64,000 bases of DNA from Friedmanniella luteola (GTDB lineage Bacteria; Actinomycetota; Actinomycetes; Propionibacteriales; Propionibacteriaceae). Under the pieces are notes generated by a model, which had not been told where the DNA came from, made no database searches, and worked only from the letters and a program-made list of their open reading frames with translations. The stretch lies in assembly GCF_900105065.1 (NCBI RefSeq), contig NZ_LT629749.1, positions 186,001 through 250,000 on the forward strand. The letters are read 5' to 3'. Below are positions 1-6,993 of the stretch, piece after piece. Each line of letters opens with the position of its first letter. Within the stretch, counting starts at the first letter, position 1. Both the position numbers and the translations under genes were made by a program.

Positions 1-1433
1 TCGCGCAGGATGATGAGGCGGTCGCTGACCGCGAGCAGTTCGGGATACTCCGACGAGATGACGATGACGCCCTTGCCGGCGTCAGCCAGGTCGCGGATCA
101 TCTCGAGGATCTCGCTCTTGGTGCCGATGTCCACACCAGCGGTGGGTTCGTCCAAGATCAGCACGTCTGGATCGGTGCCCAGCCATTTGGCCAGCACCAC
201 CTTCTGCTGGTTGCCGCCGGAGAGGAGGCGCACTGGCCGGTTGGGGTGGGCCACCTTGACCGTGAACTGCTTGATCAGGTCGTCGGAGAGTCTTCGGCCC
301 TTGTCCTTGCTCAGCAGAACGCCGTTCTGCACCTTCTTGAGCAGCGGCAGCAGCAGGTTCTCCCGCACCGAGTGGTCCAGCACCAGCCCTTGTTCGCGGC
401 GGTCCTCCGGGATCAGCGCGAGGCCGGCCGAGATGGCCCGCTGCGGTGAGGACAGGTTCACCCGGCGACCTCTGATGGTGATCTCGCCAGAACGGGGGGC
501 GTCGATACCGAAGAGCACCCGGGCCAGCTCGGTCCGGCCGCTGCCCATCAGTCCGGCCAGACCGAGGATCTCGCCCGCCTGGAGCGTGAAGGAGACATCG
601 TTCACGCGTGGTGGGGCGCTCAGGTTTCTCGCTTCGAGCAGGATCTCCCCAGCCGCCTCGTGGCCGCGTTCGCGGTACGCCATCTCTGCGCCGAGCTCTT
701 TGCCGACGATGCCCTCCACGATCTGAGCGGGGGTGATGTCGGTGAGCCGTTCGGTGAGCAGCCGGTTTCCGTCACGCAGGATGGTGATGCGATCCGCGAT
801 CCGGTACACCTCGTCCATCCGGTGCGAGATGTAGACGATCGCGATGCCACGAGCCTTCAGCCGGTCGATCAGCTCGAACAGCGCCTCGGTCTCGTGTCGG
901 GCGAGGCTGGCCGTCGGCTCGTCCATGATCAACACCTGAGCGTCCTGGGCCAGCGCCTTCGCGATCTCGGTGAGCTGCCAGTAGGCGGTGCTCAGCTCGC
1001 TGACCCGGGCCCGCGGATCGACCTCGACGCCCATGTCGGTGAACACCTGCCGCGCTCGACGGACCGCCTCCCGGTCGTCGATGAGACCTCGAGACATCGG
1101 TTCGGCCGACAAGTAGATGTTTTGCGCGACCGTCAGGCTGGGCACCAGGCTGAACTCCTGGAACACCATCCCGATGCCTGCCGCCTTGGCCGCCTGGATC
1201 GAGGTGAGGTCCACCTCTCCGCCGTTGATCACGATCTTCCCGGCGTCCTTGGTGTAGACCCCCTGCAAGATCTTCATCAGGGTCGACTTGCCGGCTCCGT
1301 TGCCGCCCGCGAGCGCGTGGATCTCCCCCCGAACGACCTCGAAGTCGACGCCCTTCAGCACGACCACACCGTCGAAGCTCTTCTTGATGCCGATCATCTC
1401 GATCGCCGGGTCCGGCGATGCCTGGTCTGTCAT
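1..1433 (-). CDS. Sugar ABC transporter ATP-binding protein, RbsA/MglA type (3' end outside window)
   Basis: Energises uptake of a sugar through a CUT2-type ABC importer at the inner face of the membrane. The reading frame stays open to the window edge, so the C-terminus is missing. Two fused ABC modules are visible. The first has Walker A GGNGAGKST near residue 40 and a degenerate signature LSTAYWQL. The second has a canonical signature LSGGNQQK followed by LILDEPTAGVD near the left edge. This tandem layout, with a weak first signature, is typical of RbsA, XylG and MglA, about 500 aa long. The start is the ATG at 1433, 38 bp after the stop of the binding-protein gene, which indicates one operon. 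No permease gene lies in the window; it is expected beyond the left edge. The substrate cannot be read from the ATPase. Confidence 0.93.
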   Translation of the reverse strand, partial: MTDQASPDPAIEMIGIKKSFDGVVVLKGVDFEVVRGEIHALAGGNGAGKSTLMKILQGVYTKDAGKIVINGGEVDLTSIQAAKAAGIGMVFQEFSLVPSLTVAQNIYLSAEPMSRGLIDDREAVRRARQVFTDMGVEVDPRARVSELSTAYWQLTEIAKALAQDAQVLIMDEPTASLARHETEALFELIDRLKARGIAIVYISHRMDEVYRIADRITILRDGNRLLTERLTDITPAQIVEGIVGKELGAEMAYRERGHEAAGEILLEARNLSAPPRVNDVSFTLQAGEILGLAGLMGSGRTELARVLFGIDAPRSGEITIRGRRVNLSSPQRAISAGLALIPEDRREQGLVLDHSVRENLLLPLLKKVQNGVLLSKDKGRRLSDDLIKQFTVKVAHPNRPVRLLSGGNQQKVVLAKWLGTDPDVLILDEPTAGVDIGTKSEILEMIRDLADAGKGVIVISSEYPELLAVSDRLIILR

Positions 1434-1471
1434 CGCTGTCTCCGTCTCCGTCTCCTGCGTCGCTCTCCTGG

Positions 1472-2632
1472 TCACTGCTTGAAGGAGGACTGCAGGTCGG
1501 CCGGCGGGTCCTCGTGGTAGACCTGCTTCCAGGCGTCGAGCACGTTGTCGTGGGTGACGGGCAGGGCACTCAGCGCGACGTAGGGGGCAGCCTCCTTGCC
1601 GAGAGCGGCGCCGGCAGCCAGGTTGGCTTCGGTCACGCCCTGGTCGAACGGCACCTGAGCGCCGAGACCGACGACGAGCTCGTTCTTGGCCATCGCGATC
1701 GCCACGTTCTTGCCCAGGTCCTCGGTGGCGATCTTCAGGTCGCCGCGACCGGAGGCCCGCGCCGCTGCCATCACGCCCTCGGCCGGCACGTCCCAGACGG
1801 CCCAGATGCCGCTGAGGTTCGGGTGCTTGGCGAGCATCGCGTTCGCGGCGCCCTGGGCGTCACCGGCGAAGTCCGGACCGGCGATCCCCTTCTCCTCCAC
1901 GATCTTCAAGTCGGGGTAGTCAGCGGTGATGGTGTCCTTGAAGCCCTGGTAGCGCTGCTTGGTGACGAAGAAGTCGGCCTCGTGGTAGATCAGGCCGATC
2001 TCGCCCTTGCCGCCGGTGGCCTTGGCCATCAGGTGCGCCGAGACGACACCGTTGCCCAGGTTGTCGGCCGAGACCACGGACACGTAGTCCTTGCCTGCAG
2101 TCATGCCCTGGGGCACGTTGTCCATGAACACGAGCTTGACGCCAGCCGCTGCGGCCTTCTTGTAGGCCGACGCCGTGGCCACCGGGTCGGTCGGGATGGA
2201 CACGATGATGTCGGGGTCCTTGCTCATCACCGTCTCCAGGTCGGAAACCTGCTTGTCGGGCTTGAAGTTGGCGTCGGTGGTGGCCACCACCTCGATGTTG
2301 AGCTTGGCGAACTGGTCCTTCAGGCCGGCGACCTGGGCGTTCGCCCAGTCGTTACCGCCGTAGTGCATGACGATGGCGGCCTTCAGGTTCTTGGCCTTGA
2401 CCTGGTTGATCTCGTCCTCGGTCAGGTCGGCCGAGGAGGCCGGCGACGGGGCCTCGCCGTTGGGGCCCTTGGAGAGCACCTTGCCGGTGACCTCCTGCAG
2501 CGCACTGTCGGCCTGCTGGGACACACCCGGTTCGGACGTGGTGGTGGTCGTGGAGGCCTTCGTGCAACCACTGAAGGCGATCAAGGTCGAGGCGGCGAGG
2601 GCGGCCACCGCGGTCAGCTTGGTCTGATTCAT
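1472..2632 (-). CDS. Sugar ABC transporter substrate-binding lipoprotein
   Basis: Captures a sugar outside the cell for the downstream ABC ATPase. The 386-aa protein starts at the ATG at 2632 (MNQTKLTAVAALAAS). A signal peptide ends in a lipobox-like IAFSGC, so it is probably lipid-anchored at the cysteine. The body has the periplasmic-binding-protein (RbsB-like) pattern, including DPDIIVSIPTDP and AAAAGVKLVFMDNVP. A longer frame reaching 2728 has no signal peptide at its N-terminus and is rejected. The family usually has about 320-380 residues. It lies between the isomerase gene (upstream, 142 bp) and the ATPase gene. The ligand is unknown; the linked isomerase/epimerase suggests a ketose, inositol or rare sugar, which is inference only. 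Confidence 0.9.
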   Translation of the reverse strand: MNQTKLTAVAALAASTLIAFSGCTKASTTTTTSEPGVSQQADSALQEVTGKVLSKGPNGEAPSPASSADLTEDEINQVKAKNLKAAIVMHYGGNDWANAQVAGLKDQFAKLNIEVVATTDANFKPDKQVSDLETVMSKDPDIIVSIPTDPVATASAYKKAAAAGVKLVFMDNVPQGMTAGKDYVSVVSADNLGNGVVSAHLMAKATGGKGEIGLIYHEADFFVTKQRYQGFKDTITADYPDLKIVEEKGIAGPDFAGDAQGAANAMLAKHPNLSGIWAVWDVPAEGVMAAARASGRGDLKIATEDLGKNVAIAMAKNELVVGLGAQVPFDQGVTEANLAAGAALGKEAAPYVALSALPVTHDNVLDAWKQVYHEDPPADLQSSFKQ

Positions 2633-2743
2633 GATCTGCTCCGTCTGGATCCGTAGGGTCGTGCGGATGTGGGTTCGGGCGGGTGGTGCCGTGCGGGTAT
2701 CTCTCGAGACGAGGGGCGAGGCGGGCACGGCGAGATGTTGCTG

Positions 2744-2769
2744 CTGACCCGGAGGGTCCGGAGTCAGCG
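2744..2769 (-). terminator. Weak hairpin after the isomerase gene
   Basis: GCTGAC (2744-2749) pairs with GTCAGC (2764-2769) around an inner GGA/TCC pairing, six bases beyond the isomerase stop. There is no U-tract. It may attenuate rather than fully stop transcription into the binding-protein gene. Confidence 0.3.
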
Positions 2770-2774
2770 CGGGC

Positions 2775-3596
2775 TCAGGAAGCGAGCAGCTGCTCGAGGT
2801 AGGCCTTGCTGATCTGCGCTGCCTCAGCGGGATCGCCCTCGTAGGAGTCGAGCTCGACGATCAGCCAGCCGTCGTAGCCGACCTCACCGAGCGCCGCTCG
2901 GACGTCGCTGAAGTCGACCACGCCCTGGCCCAGCGGTAGGAACGCGAACGGATCGAGGCGGACGTCCTTGAGGTGCACGTGGCGGATCCGGTCTGGATAG
3001 CGGCGGATCAGTTCCGCGGGGTCGCCGCCGCCAGCGACGAGGTGGGCTGTGTCAGGGCAGAAGCCGATCCGCGTCCGCGGCATCAGCCGGTCCAGCTCGT
3101 CGGGGCTCTCGACGATCGTCGTCAGGTGCGGGTGGTAGCAGGCGGTGAGTCCGCGCTGCTCCGCGATGTCGGTGACCTGGTCGAGGGCGGCAGCGAGGGC
3201 GGCGTAGTCGGCTTCTGTGGTGCCGGAGGCTCGCCGGGCTCCTCCTCCGACGACCAGGTTGCGGGCGCCGAACTGTCGGGCCAGATCTGCGGAGCGTGAG
3301 ACGCGGTGCAGCTCGTCCTCGAGCAGGTCGCCGTAGACGAAGTTGCCGCCGGTGTAGACCGAGACCAGTTCAAGGCTGGCGGCAGCCAGGAGCCCCTGCA
3401 GCACATCGGGCTGATCGGCATAGTCCGCGACGTTCCCGTCGAACATCTCGATCCCGGTGTAGCCCGCCGCAGAGATGTCCGAGATGGCCGTCTCCATCGA
3501 TCCGGGGGTCCGGTAGTAGAGGTCCTTGACGCTGGTGACCCCGGTCGCGTCTCCGACGACCCCGCCCCAGCAGATGGTGTGGTACCCGAGATCCAT
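2775..3596 (-). CDS. Sugar phosphate isomerase/epimerase (AP endonuclease 2-like TIM barrel)
   Basis: A 273-aa TIM-barrel enzyme that probably isomerises or epimerises the imported sugar in the cytoplasm. Family marks are metal-ligand stretches such as YTGIEMFDG, CYHPHLTT, GFCPDTAHL, RHVHLKDV and LIVELDSYEG, in the order expected for the xylose-isomerase-like superfamily. The ATG at 3596 is chosen because it follows a good ribosome site (GAAGGAG) and begins at the first barrel strand (MDLGYHTICWGG). A longer frame up to 3671 only translates the operator repeats upstream. Substrate is not identifiable; relatives include inosose isomerases, hexulose-6-phosphate isomerases and allulose 3-epimerases. 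Confidence 0.82.
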   Translation of the reverse strand: MDLGYHTICWGGVVGDATGVTSVKDLYYRTPGSMETAISDISAAGYTGIEMFDGNVADYADQPDVLQGLLAAASLELVSVYTGGNFVYGDLLEDELHRVSRSADLARQFGARNLVVGGGARRASGTTEADYAALAAALDQVTDIAEQRGLTACYHPHLTTIVESPDELDRLMPRTRIGFCPDTAHLVAGGGDPAELIRRYPDRIRHVHLKDVRLDPFAFLPLGQGVVDFSDVRAALGEVGYDGWLIVELDSYEGDPAEAAQISKAYLEQLLAS

Positions 3597-3623
3597 GCTT
3601 CTCCTTCGACAACTCTGTCGCGG

Positions 3624-3669
3624 TGTGAACGTTCGCAGATGTGAACGTTCGCCAAGTGTGAACGTTCGC
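3624..3669. promoter_or_regulatory. Three direct copies of TGTGAACGTTCGC, probable LacI operator array
   Basis: The 13-mer TGTGAACGTTCGC occurs three times, beginning at 3624, 3640 and 3657 (spacing 16 and 17 bp). Each copy contains the perfect 8-bp palindrome GAACGTTC. The array sits 28-73 bp upstream of the isomerase start and downstream of the neighbouring LacI gene. Position, palindromic core and copy number fit a cooperative repressor or activator site for the sugar operon. Binding by the adjacent LacI protein is inference. Confidence 0.6.
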
Positions 3670-3777
3670 ATCCGTGGTTGTCAACGAGTTCGCGCTACTT
3701 CCGGGGTCGCTAGCGCTCGACGCTCCGGGCCGCATGGGTGTCCGGGCGCGGGCGCGGGCGCGGGCGCGGCGCGAGAG

Positions 3778-4902
3778 CTAGCCGCGCCGGCGTTCGGTCG
3801 TGCTGTTGCGGATCACGAGGGCCGGCGGGATGGGGGTGCGGTCCACCTCGATGCCCTCGATCGAGCCGATCAGGACTGAGATGCTGGCCTGCGCGAGCGC
3901 CGGGAAGTCTTGCCGCACAGTCGTGAGCGGAGGCAGGAAGACGTCGCAGCCCTCGATGTCGTCGAAGCCCACGACACTCACGTCCTGCGGCACCCGAATC
4001 CCGCTCTCGACGAACGCCCGGATCAACCCGAGTGCTGTGTGGTCGCTGGCCGCAAAGATGGCCTCCGGCACACCCTCGCGCACCAGTCGCAGCCCCGTTC
4101 GGTACGCCCACAGGGGGCTCCAGTCCCCTTCGGCGTAGAACCCCGGCGTCAGGTCCGCTTCCCGCAACGCCGACTCCCACCCCCGCTTGCGGACCCGGCC
4201 GTCGAACCAGGCCAGCGAGCCGCCGACGTGGGCGATGTCGCGATGGCCCAGGTCGATCAGGTGCTGCGTGGCCATGCGAGCCCCGAGCTCCTGGTTCTCC
4301 GAGAAGGTGAAGAGCCGTTCGCGCCCTGACGAGGACACCCCCGCGGCGATCATCTCCACCGGGACATCCGCGTGCACCTTCCGGACCGCGGTGGCCATCG
4401 CCCGCAGGGGGGCGATCACGATGATGCCGTCCACACCGGTGTCCCCCAGCGATCCCATCGCCTCGGGTACGGTCCGGTCGTACGGCTCCTTCACCCCGAC
4501 GACCGCGGAGCCGTACCCGGCCTCGCGCGCCGCGCTCTCCAGCGCCAGCAACGTCGCCACCGGACCGTAGCGAGGCGAGCCGTCGGTCACGATCCCGATC
4601 GTGGTCGATCGGTTGGTCACCAGCGCTGTCGCCGCCTTGTTGCGGCGGTAACCGACTTCGGCGATCGCCTCGAGCACCCGCGCGCGTGTCGCCGAGCTCA
4701 CCGAGGGCGACCCCGTGATGACACGAGAAACCGTCTGGTACGACACACCGGCCACCTGGGCCACGTCGGTGATGCTCGGCTTCCGCCGGACTGACGCCAC
4801 TCGCGCCGGGCGATGACCGCCGCGGGGCACGTTCTCGGCTGTACCCTCTGCCCCTGCCTTCGCCACCCGCCTCCGATCCTCGGTCCGCTTGAGCACCTTC
4901 AC
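3778..4902 (-). CDS. LacI-family transcriptional regulator
   Basis: Sugar-responsive DNA-binding regulator. The helix-turn-helix ITDVAQVAGVSYQTVSRVI is followed by the hinge and a periplasmic-binding-like effector domain with the family motif VVGFDDIEGCDVFLPPLTTV near the C-terminus. The longest frame begins at the ATG at 4902 and carries about 40 extra residues before the HTH. A GTG at 4800 would place the HTH near the N-terminus as usual, so the start is uncertain. The gene is transcribed in the same direction as the isomerase and ABC genes and is separated from them by 181 bp holding the triple repeat, so it most likely controls that operon. Confidence 0.88.
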   Translation of the reverse strand: MKVLKRTEDRRRVAKAGAEGTAENVPRGGHRPARVASVRRKPSITDVAQVAGVSYQTVSRVITGSPSVSSATRARVLEAIAEVGYRRNKAATALVTNRSTTIGIVTDGSPRYGPVATLLALESAAREAGYGSAVVGVKEPYDRTVPEAMGSLGDTGVDGIIVIAPLRAMATAVRKVHADVPVEMIAAGVSSSGRERLFTFSENQELGARMATQHLIDLGHRDIAHVGGSLAWFDGRVRKRGWESALREADLTPGFYAEGDWSPLWAYRTGLRLVREGVPEAIFAASDHTALGLIRAFVESGIRVPQDVSVVGFDDIEGCDVFLPPLTTVRQDFPALAQASISVLIGSIEGIEVDRTPIPPALVIRNSTTERRRG

Positions 4903-5487
4903 TCGAGTCCGAGTATGCCCGGGCCATGTCTGTGTCCAAGAGGTGCCGAGACTCCGTCCGGGAACGGGACAGTCGGAGAACGGTACAACTGCCTGGTCTG
5001 AGAGGGAGGCAGACCACGCCTGACAGGCTGCAGAACGTGGCAGCAGACGGGGTGGTGTCGACCTCCAGGCGGGCCTTCGAGCGACCTCAACTCGGCCAGT
5101 CTCATGTCTGGTCTCGTCCGGCGACGTTCAACCGCGTTCATCGTCCGTCCGCAGGGTTCGCTGCCCGCCTGATCGAACTTCGCTGTACCCGACCCGAGAG
5201 CGGGCGGCAGATCTCGAAAGCGCGTGAGGGTGAAACCTCCGAGAGTTCAACTCTCTCCGCCACCGCCAGGCTGACCGACCAGTGGCCGGCGCTGCCCGAG
5301 GGGCGGCGCCGGCCTCTGGCGTCCTGGCCCTCCACGCCGCCGCGTCCGGGGTCCGGGGTCCTGCACCCCGAGCATCCGGCGCTCGGCGGGCGCCGCCCTG
5401 GACGGGGTCGAGGCCGTCCTGTTGGATGGGCGCGGGCCTCGCGGCCCGTCGTCTCGGGCCATCAGCACAGCAGTGAGGGATCTCGTG
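4903..5487. other. 585-bp gene-free stretch spanning a composition boundary
   Basis: No convincing gene is present; frames crossing it on either strand are shadows. By eye the left part (to about 5270) is moderately GC-rich, while sequence from about 5280 on is much richer. The only structured element is the tRNA-Ser(CGA) 3' half at 5213-5268. An imperfect inverted repeat (GCCCGCC near 5163 and GCGGGCGGC near 5201) precedes it. Promoters for the LacI gene and the SGNH gene must lie here, but no clear consensus was found. Confidence 0.5.
5213..5268 (+). pseudogene. Displaced 3' half of a tRNA-Ser(CGA) gene, probable island att scar
   Basis: Reading rightward, the sequence matches a class II serine tRNA from the anticodon loop onward. 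It has loop CTCGAAA (5213-5219, anticodon CGA), 3' anticodon stem GCGCG, a long variable arm (GAGG, GTGAAA, CCTC), T-arm GAGAG-TTCAACT-CTCTC (5241-5257), acceptor strand CGCCACC (5258-5264), discriminator G and CCA (5266-5268). The 5' half is absent: the bases before the loop do not pair with GCGCG and no GGTGGCG is present nearby. This is how an att site of a tRNA-targeting element looks, and the tRNA-Ser(GGA) repeat at 28991 has the same extent. With the tRNA on the + strand, the element would lie to the left. Confidence 0.6.
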
Positions 5488-6579
5488 ATGCGCCCCACCA
5501 CCCGCAGGTCAGCCGTCCTCGCCGCCGCGGCGGTGCTCCTCGCGCTGGTGAGCCCGCCCGCGCAGGCCGCCTCGGGCAGCTACGTCGCCCTCGGCGACTC
5601 CTACGCCTCGGGCACCGGGACGGGTCGCTACCTGGGCGACGGCACCTCCTGCCAGCGCTCGGTGTACGCCTACCCGGCGCTGGTCGCCGCCAGCCGGGGG
5701 CTCGCCCTCAACTTCCGGGCCTGCTCGGGCGCCACGACCGCCGACGTGGCGGCCCTCCAGCTCGGCGCCCTCAGCGGCGCGACGACGCACGCCTCCATCT
5801 CGGTCGGCGGCAACGACGCCGGCTTCGCCGCGGTGCTGACGGAGTGCGCGAAACCCGCCTGGGCCAGCCACTGCAACGCCGCGGTCGACCGCGCCCGGGA
5901 CGTCGTCAACGGTCGGCTCCCGGGGCGGCTCGCGGCGCTGTTCTCCGCCCTCCGGGGGCGCGCGCCCCGCGCCGAGGTCGTGGTGCTGGGCTACCCGCGG
6001 ATCTTCAACGGCGAGGACTGCAACGCCTTCACCTGGTTCTCCCCGGCGGAGCAGGCGCGGTTGAACGCCCTGGCCGACCTGCTCGACGCCCGGCTCGCGG
6101 CCGCCGCCGCTGAGGCCGGCCTGCTGTTCCGCAGTCCCGTCCCCGCGTTCGACGGGCACGCGGTCTGCGACCGCCCCGCCTGGCTCAACGGGCTGTCCCG
6201 CCCCGTCGCGGAGTCGTTCCACCCGAACCGGGCCGGCCACGCCTCGGGACAGGCGCCGCTCGTCGGCTCCGCCCTCACCGGGTCGTGGGTCGCGGTCAGC
6301 CCGGCGACCGTCCGGGCGGCGGAGGCCTCGGCTGCACCGCTGGCGGCGCGGCAGCGCCGGTACGCCGCGCAGGACCGCACGATCACCCCGCAGCGGTTCG
6401 CGGTGCCCGACCTCGGCAGCCCCGCGATCAGGAGGGCCGCGGCGCGGGCCGGGGTGCGCCTGTCGAGCCGCGCGAGCATCGATGCCGCCGACCGCCGGTA
6501 CAGCGCGCAGCAGGCCAGGGCCCGAGGCGACCGGGCTCCTCGCCCGGGCCGGGAGGTCGCCGGCCGGGCCGAGCGGTGA
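5488..6579 (+). CDS. Secreted SGNH/GDSL-family hydrolase (lipase/esterase)
   Basis: Exported esterase or lipase-type hydrolase of 363 aa. The ATG at 5488 gives a classical signal peptide ending in PPAQA-AS near residue 28. Block I GDSY with nucleophile Ser38 (YVALGDSYASG) follows at once. The SVGGNDAGF segment supplies the oxyanion Gly and Asn blocks, and SFHPNRAGH supplies the catalytic His. Several cysteines suggest disulfides, as in Streptomyces SGNH lipases. A C-terminal region of about 90 residues beyond the catalytic His is rich in Ala and Arg and matches nothing known to me. The frame continues upstream to 5422 without a signal peptide, which is rejected. It is a single gene that ends at a strong hairpin. 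Confidence 0.88.
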   Translation: MRPTTRRSAVLAAAAVLLALVSPPAQAASGSYVALGDSYASGTGTGRYLGDGTSCQRSVYAYPALVAASRGLALNFRACSGATTADVAALQLGALSGATTHASISVGGNDAGFAAVLTECAKPAWASHCNAAVDRARDVVNGRLPGRLAALFSALRGRAPRAEVVVLGYPRIFNGEDCNAFTWFSPAEQARLNALADLLDARLAAAAAEAGLLFRSPVPAFDGHAVCDRPAWLNGLSRPVAESFHPNRAGHASGQAPLVGSALTGSWVAVSPATVRAAEASAAPLAARQRRYAAQDRTITPQRFAVPDLGSPAIRRAAARAGVRLSSRASIDAADRRYSAQQARARGDRAPRPGREVAGRAER

Positions 6580-6584
6580 ACGGG

Positions 6585-6612
6585 GGAGGAGGGCCGTCGC
6601 CGGCCCTCCTCC
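6585..6612. terminator. Bidirectional terminator hairpin
   Basis: GGAGGAGGGCCG (6585-6596) and CGGCCCTCCTCC (6601-6612) form a perfect 12-bp stem with a TCGC tetraloop. It lies between the convergent SGNH hydrolase and Usp genes. Confidence 0.75.
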
Positions 6613-6630
6613 ACCCGCGGACCCTCCCGG

Positions 6631-6993
6631 CTAGGGCTGGCTGGCCTTCACCGACAGCACGGGCACCGGCGCCTCGAGGATGAGGCGCTGGGGGATGCTG
6701 CCGAGCACCGCCTTGCCGACGGGCGTGCGCTTGCGCACGCCGACGACGAGCCGGGTGATGTCGGGCCGGTCCTCCAGCACCTGCAGCACCTGCTCGATCT
6801 CGTCGAGGGCGGAGGGGCTGGAGGGGACGACGACCTCGACCGCCAGCCCCGCGGCGAGGACCGTGGTGTCGAGGTCGGAGCCGGTGAGGTTGATGGCCAC
6901 CAGGGGGACGTCCAGCTGGACGGCCTCCTGGCCGGCGGCCTCGAGGGCGGCGAGGCCCTCCTTGCTGTCGGTGACGGCGACGCAGACGCTCAT
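6631..6993 (-). CDS. UspA-family universal stress protein (short, single domain)
   Basis: A 120-aa cytoplasmic universal stress domain. It begins MSVCVAVTDSKEG, has the central GSDLDTT and DITRLVVGVRKRTPVGKAVLGS region (the G-x2-G-x9-G(S/T) type nucleotide loop) and ends in APVPVLSVK. The ATG at 6993 overlaps the stop of the GH3 gene (ATGA), so it is translated by coupling as the last gene of the MFS-GH3-Usp operon. The long in-frame upstream extension to 7221 is out of phase with the GH3 gene and is rejected. Its role in a beta-glucosidase operon is unknown; a stress or ATP-sensing function is family knowledge. Confidence 0.82.
   Translation of the reverse strand: MSVCVAVTDSKEGLAALEAAGQEAVQLDVPLVAINLTGSDLDTTVLAAGLAVEVVVPSSPSALDEIEQVLQVLEDRPDITRLVVGVRKRTPVGKAVLGSIPQRLILEAPVPVLSVKASQP

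Noticed and set aside
772-1569. Long minus-strand frame over the ABC ATPase start
   Set aside because: Shadow frame; the true ATPase frame has both Walker motifs and an open end at the window edge.
3597-3671. N-terminal extension of the isomerase (RTFT repeats)
   Set aside because: It only translates the triple DNA repeat; the real start at 3596 has a good ribosome site.
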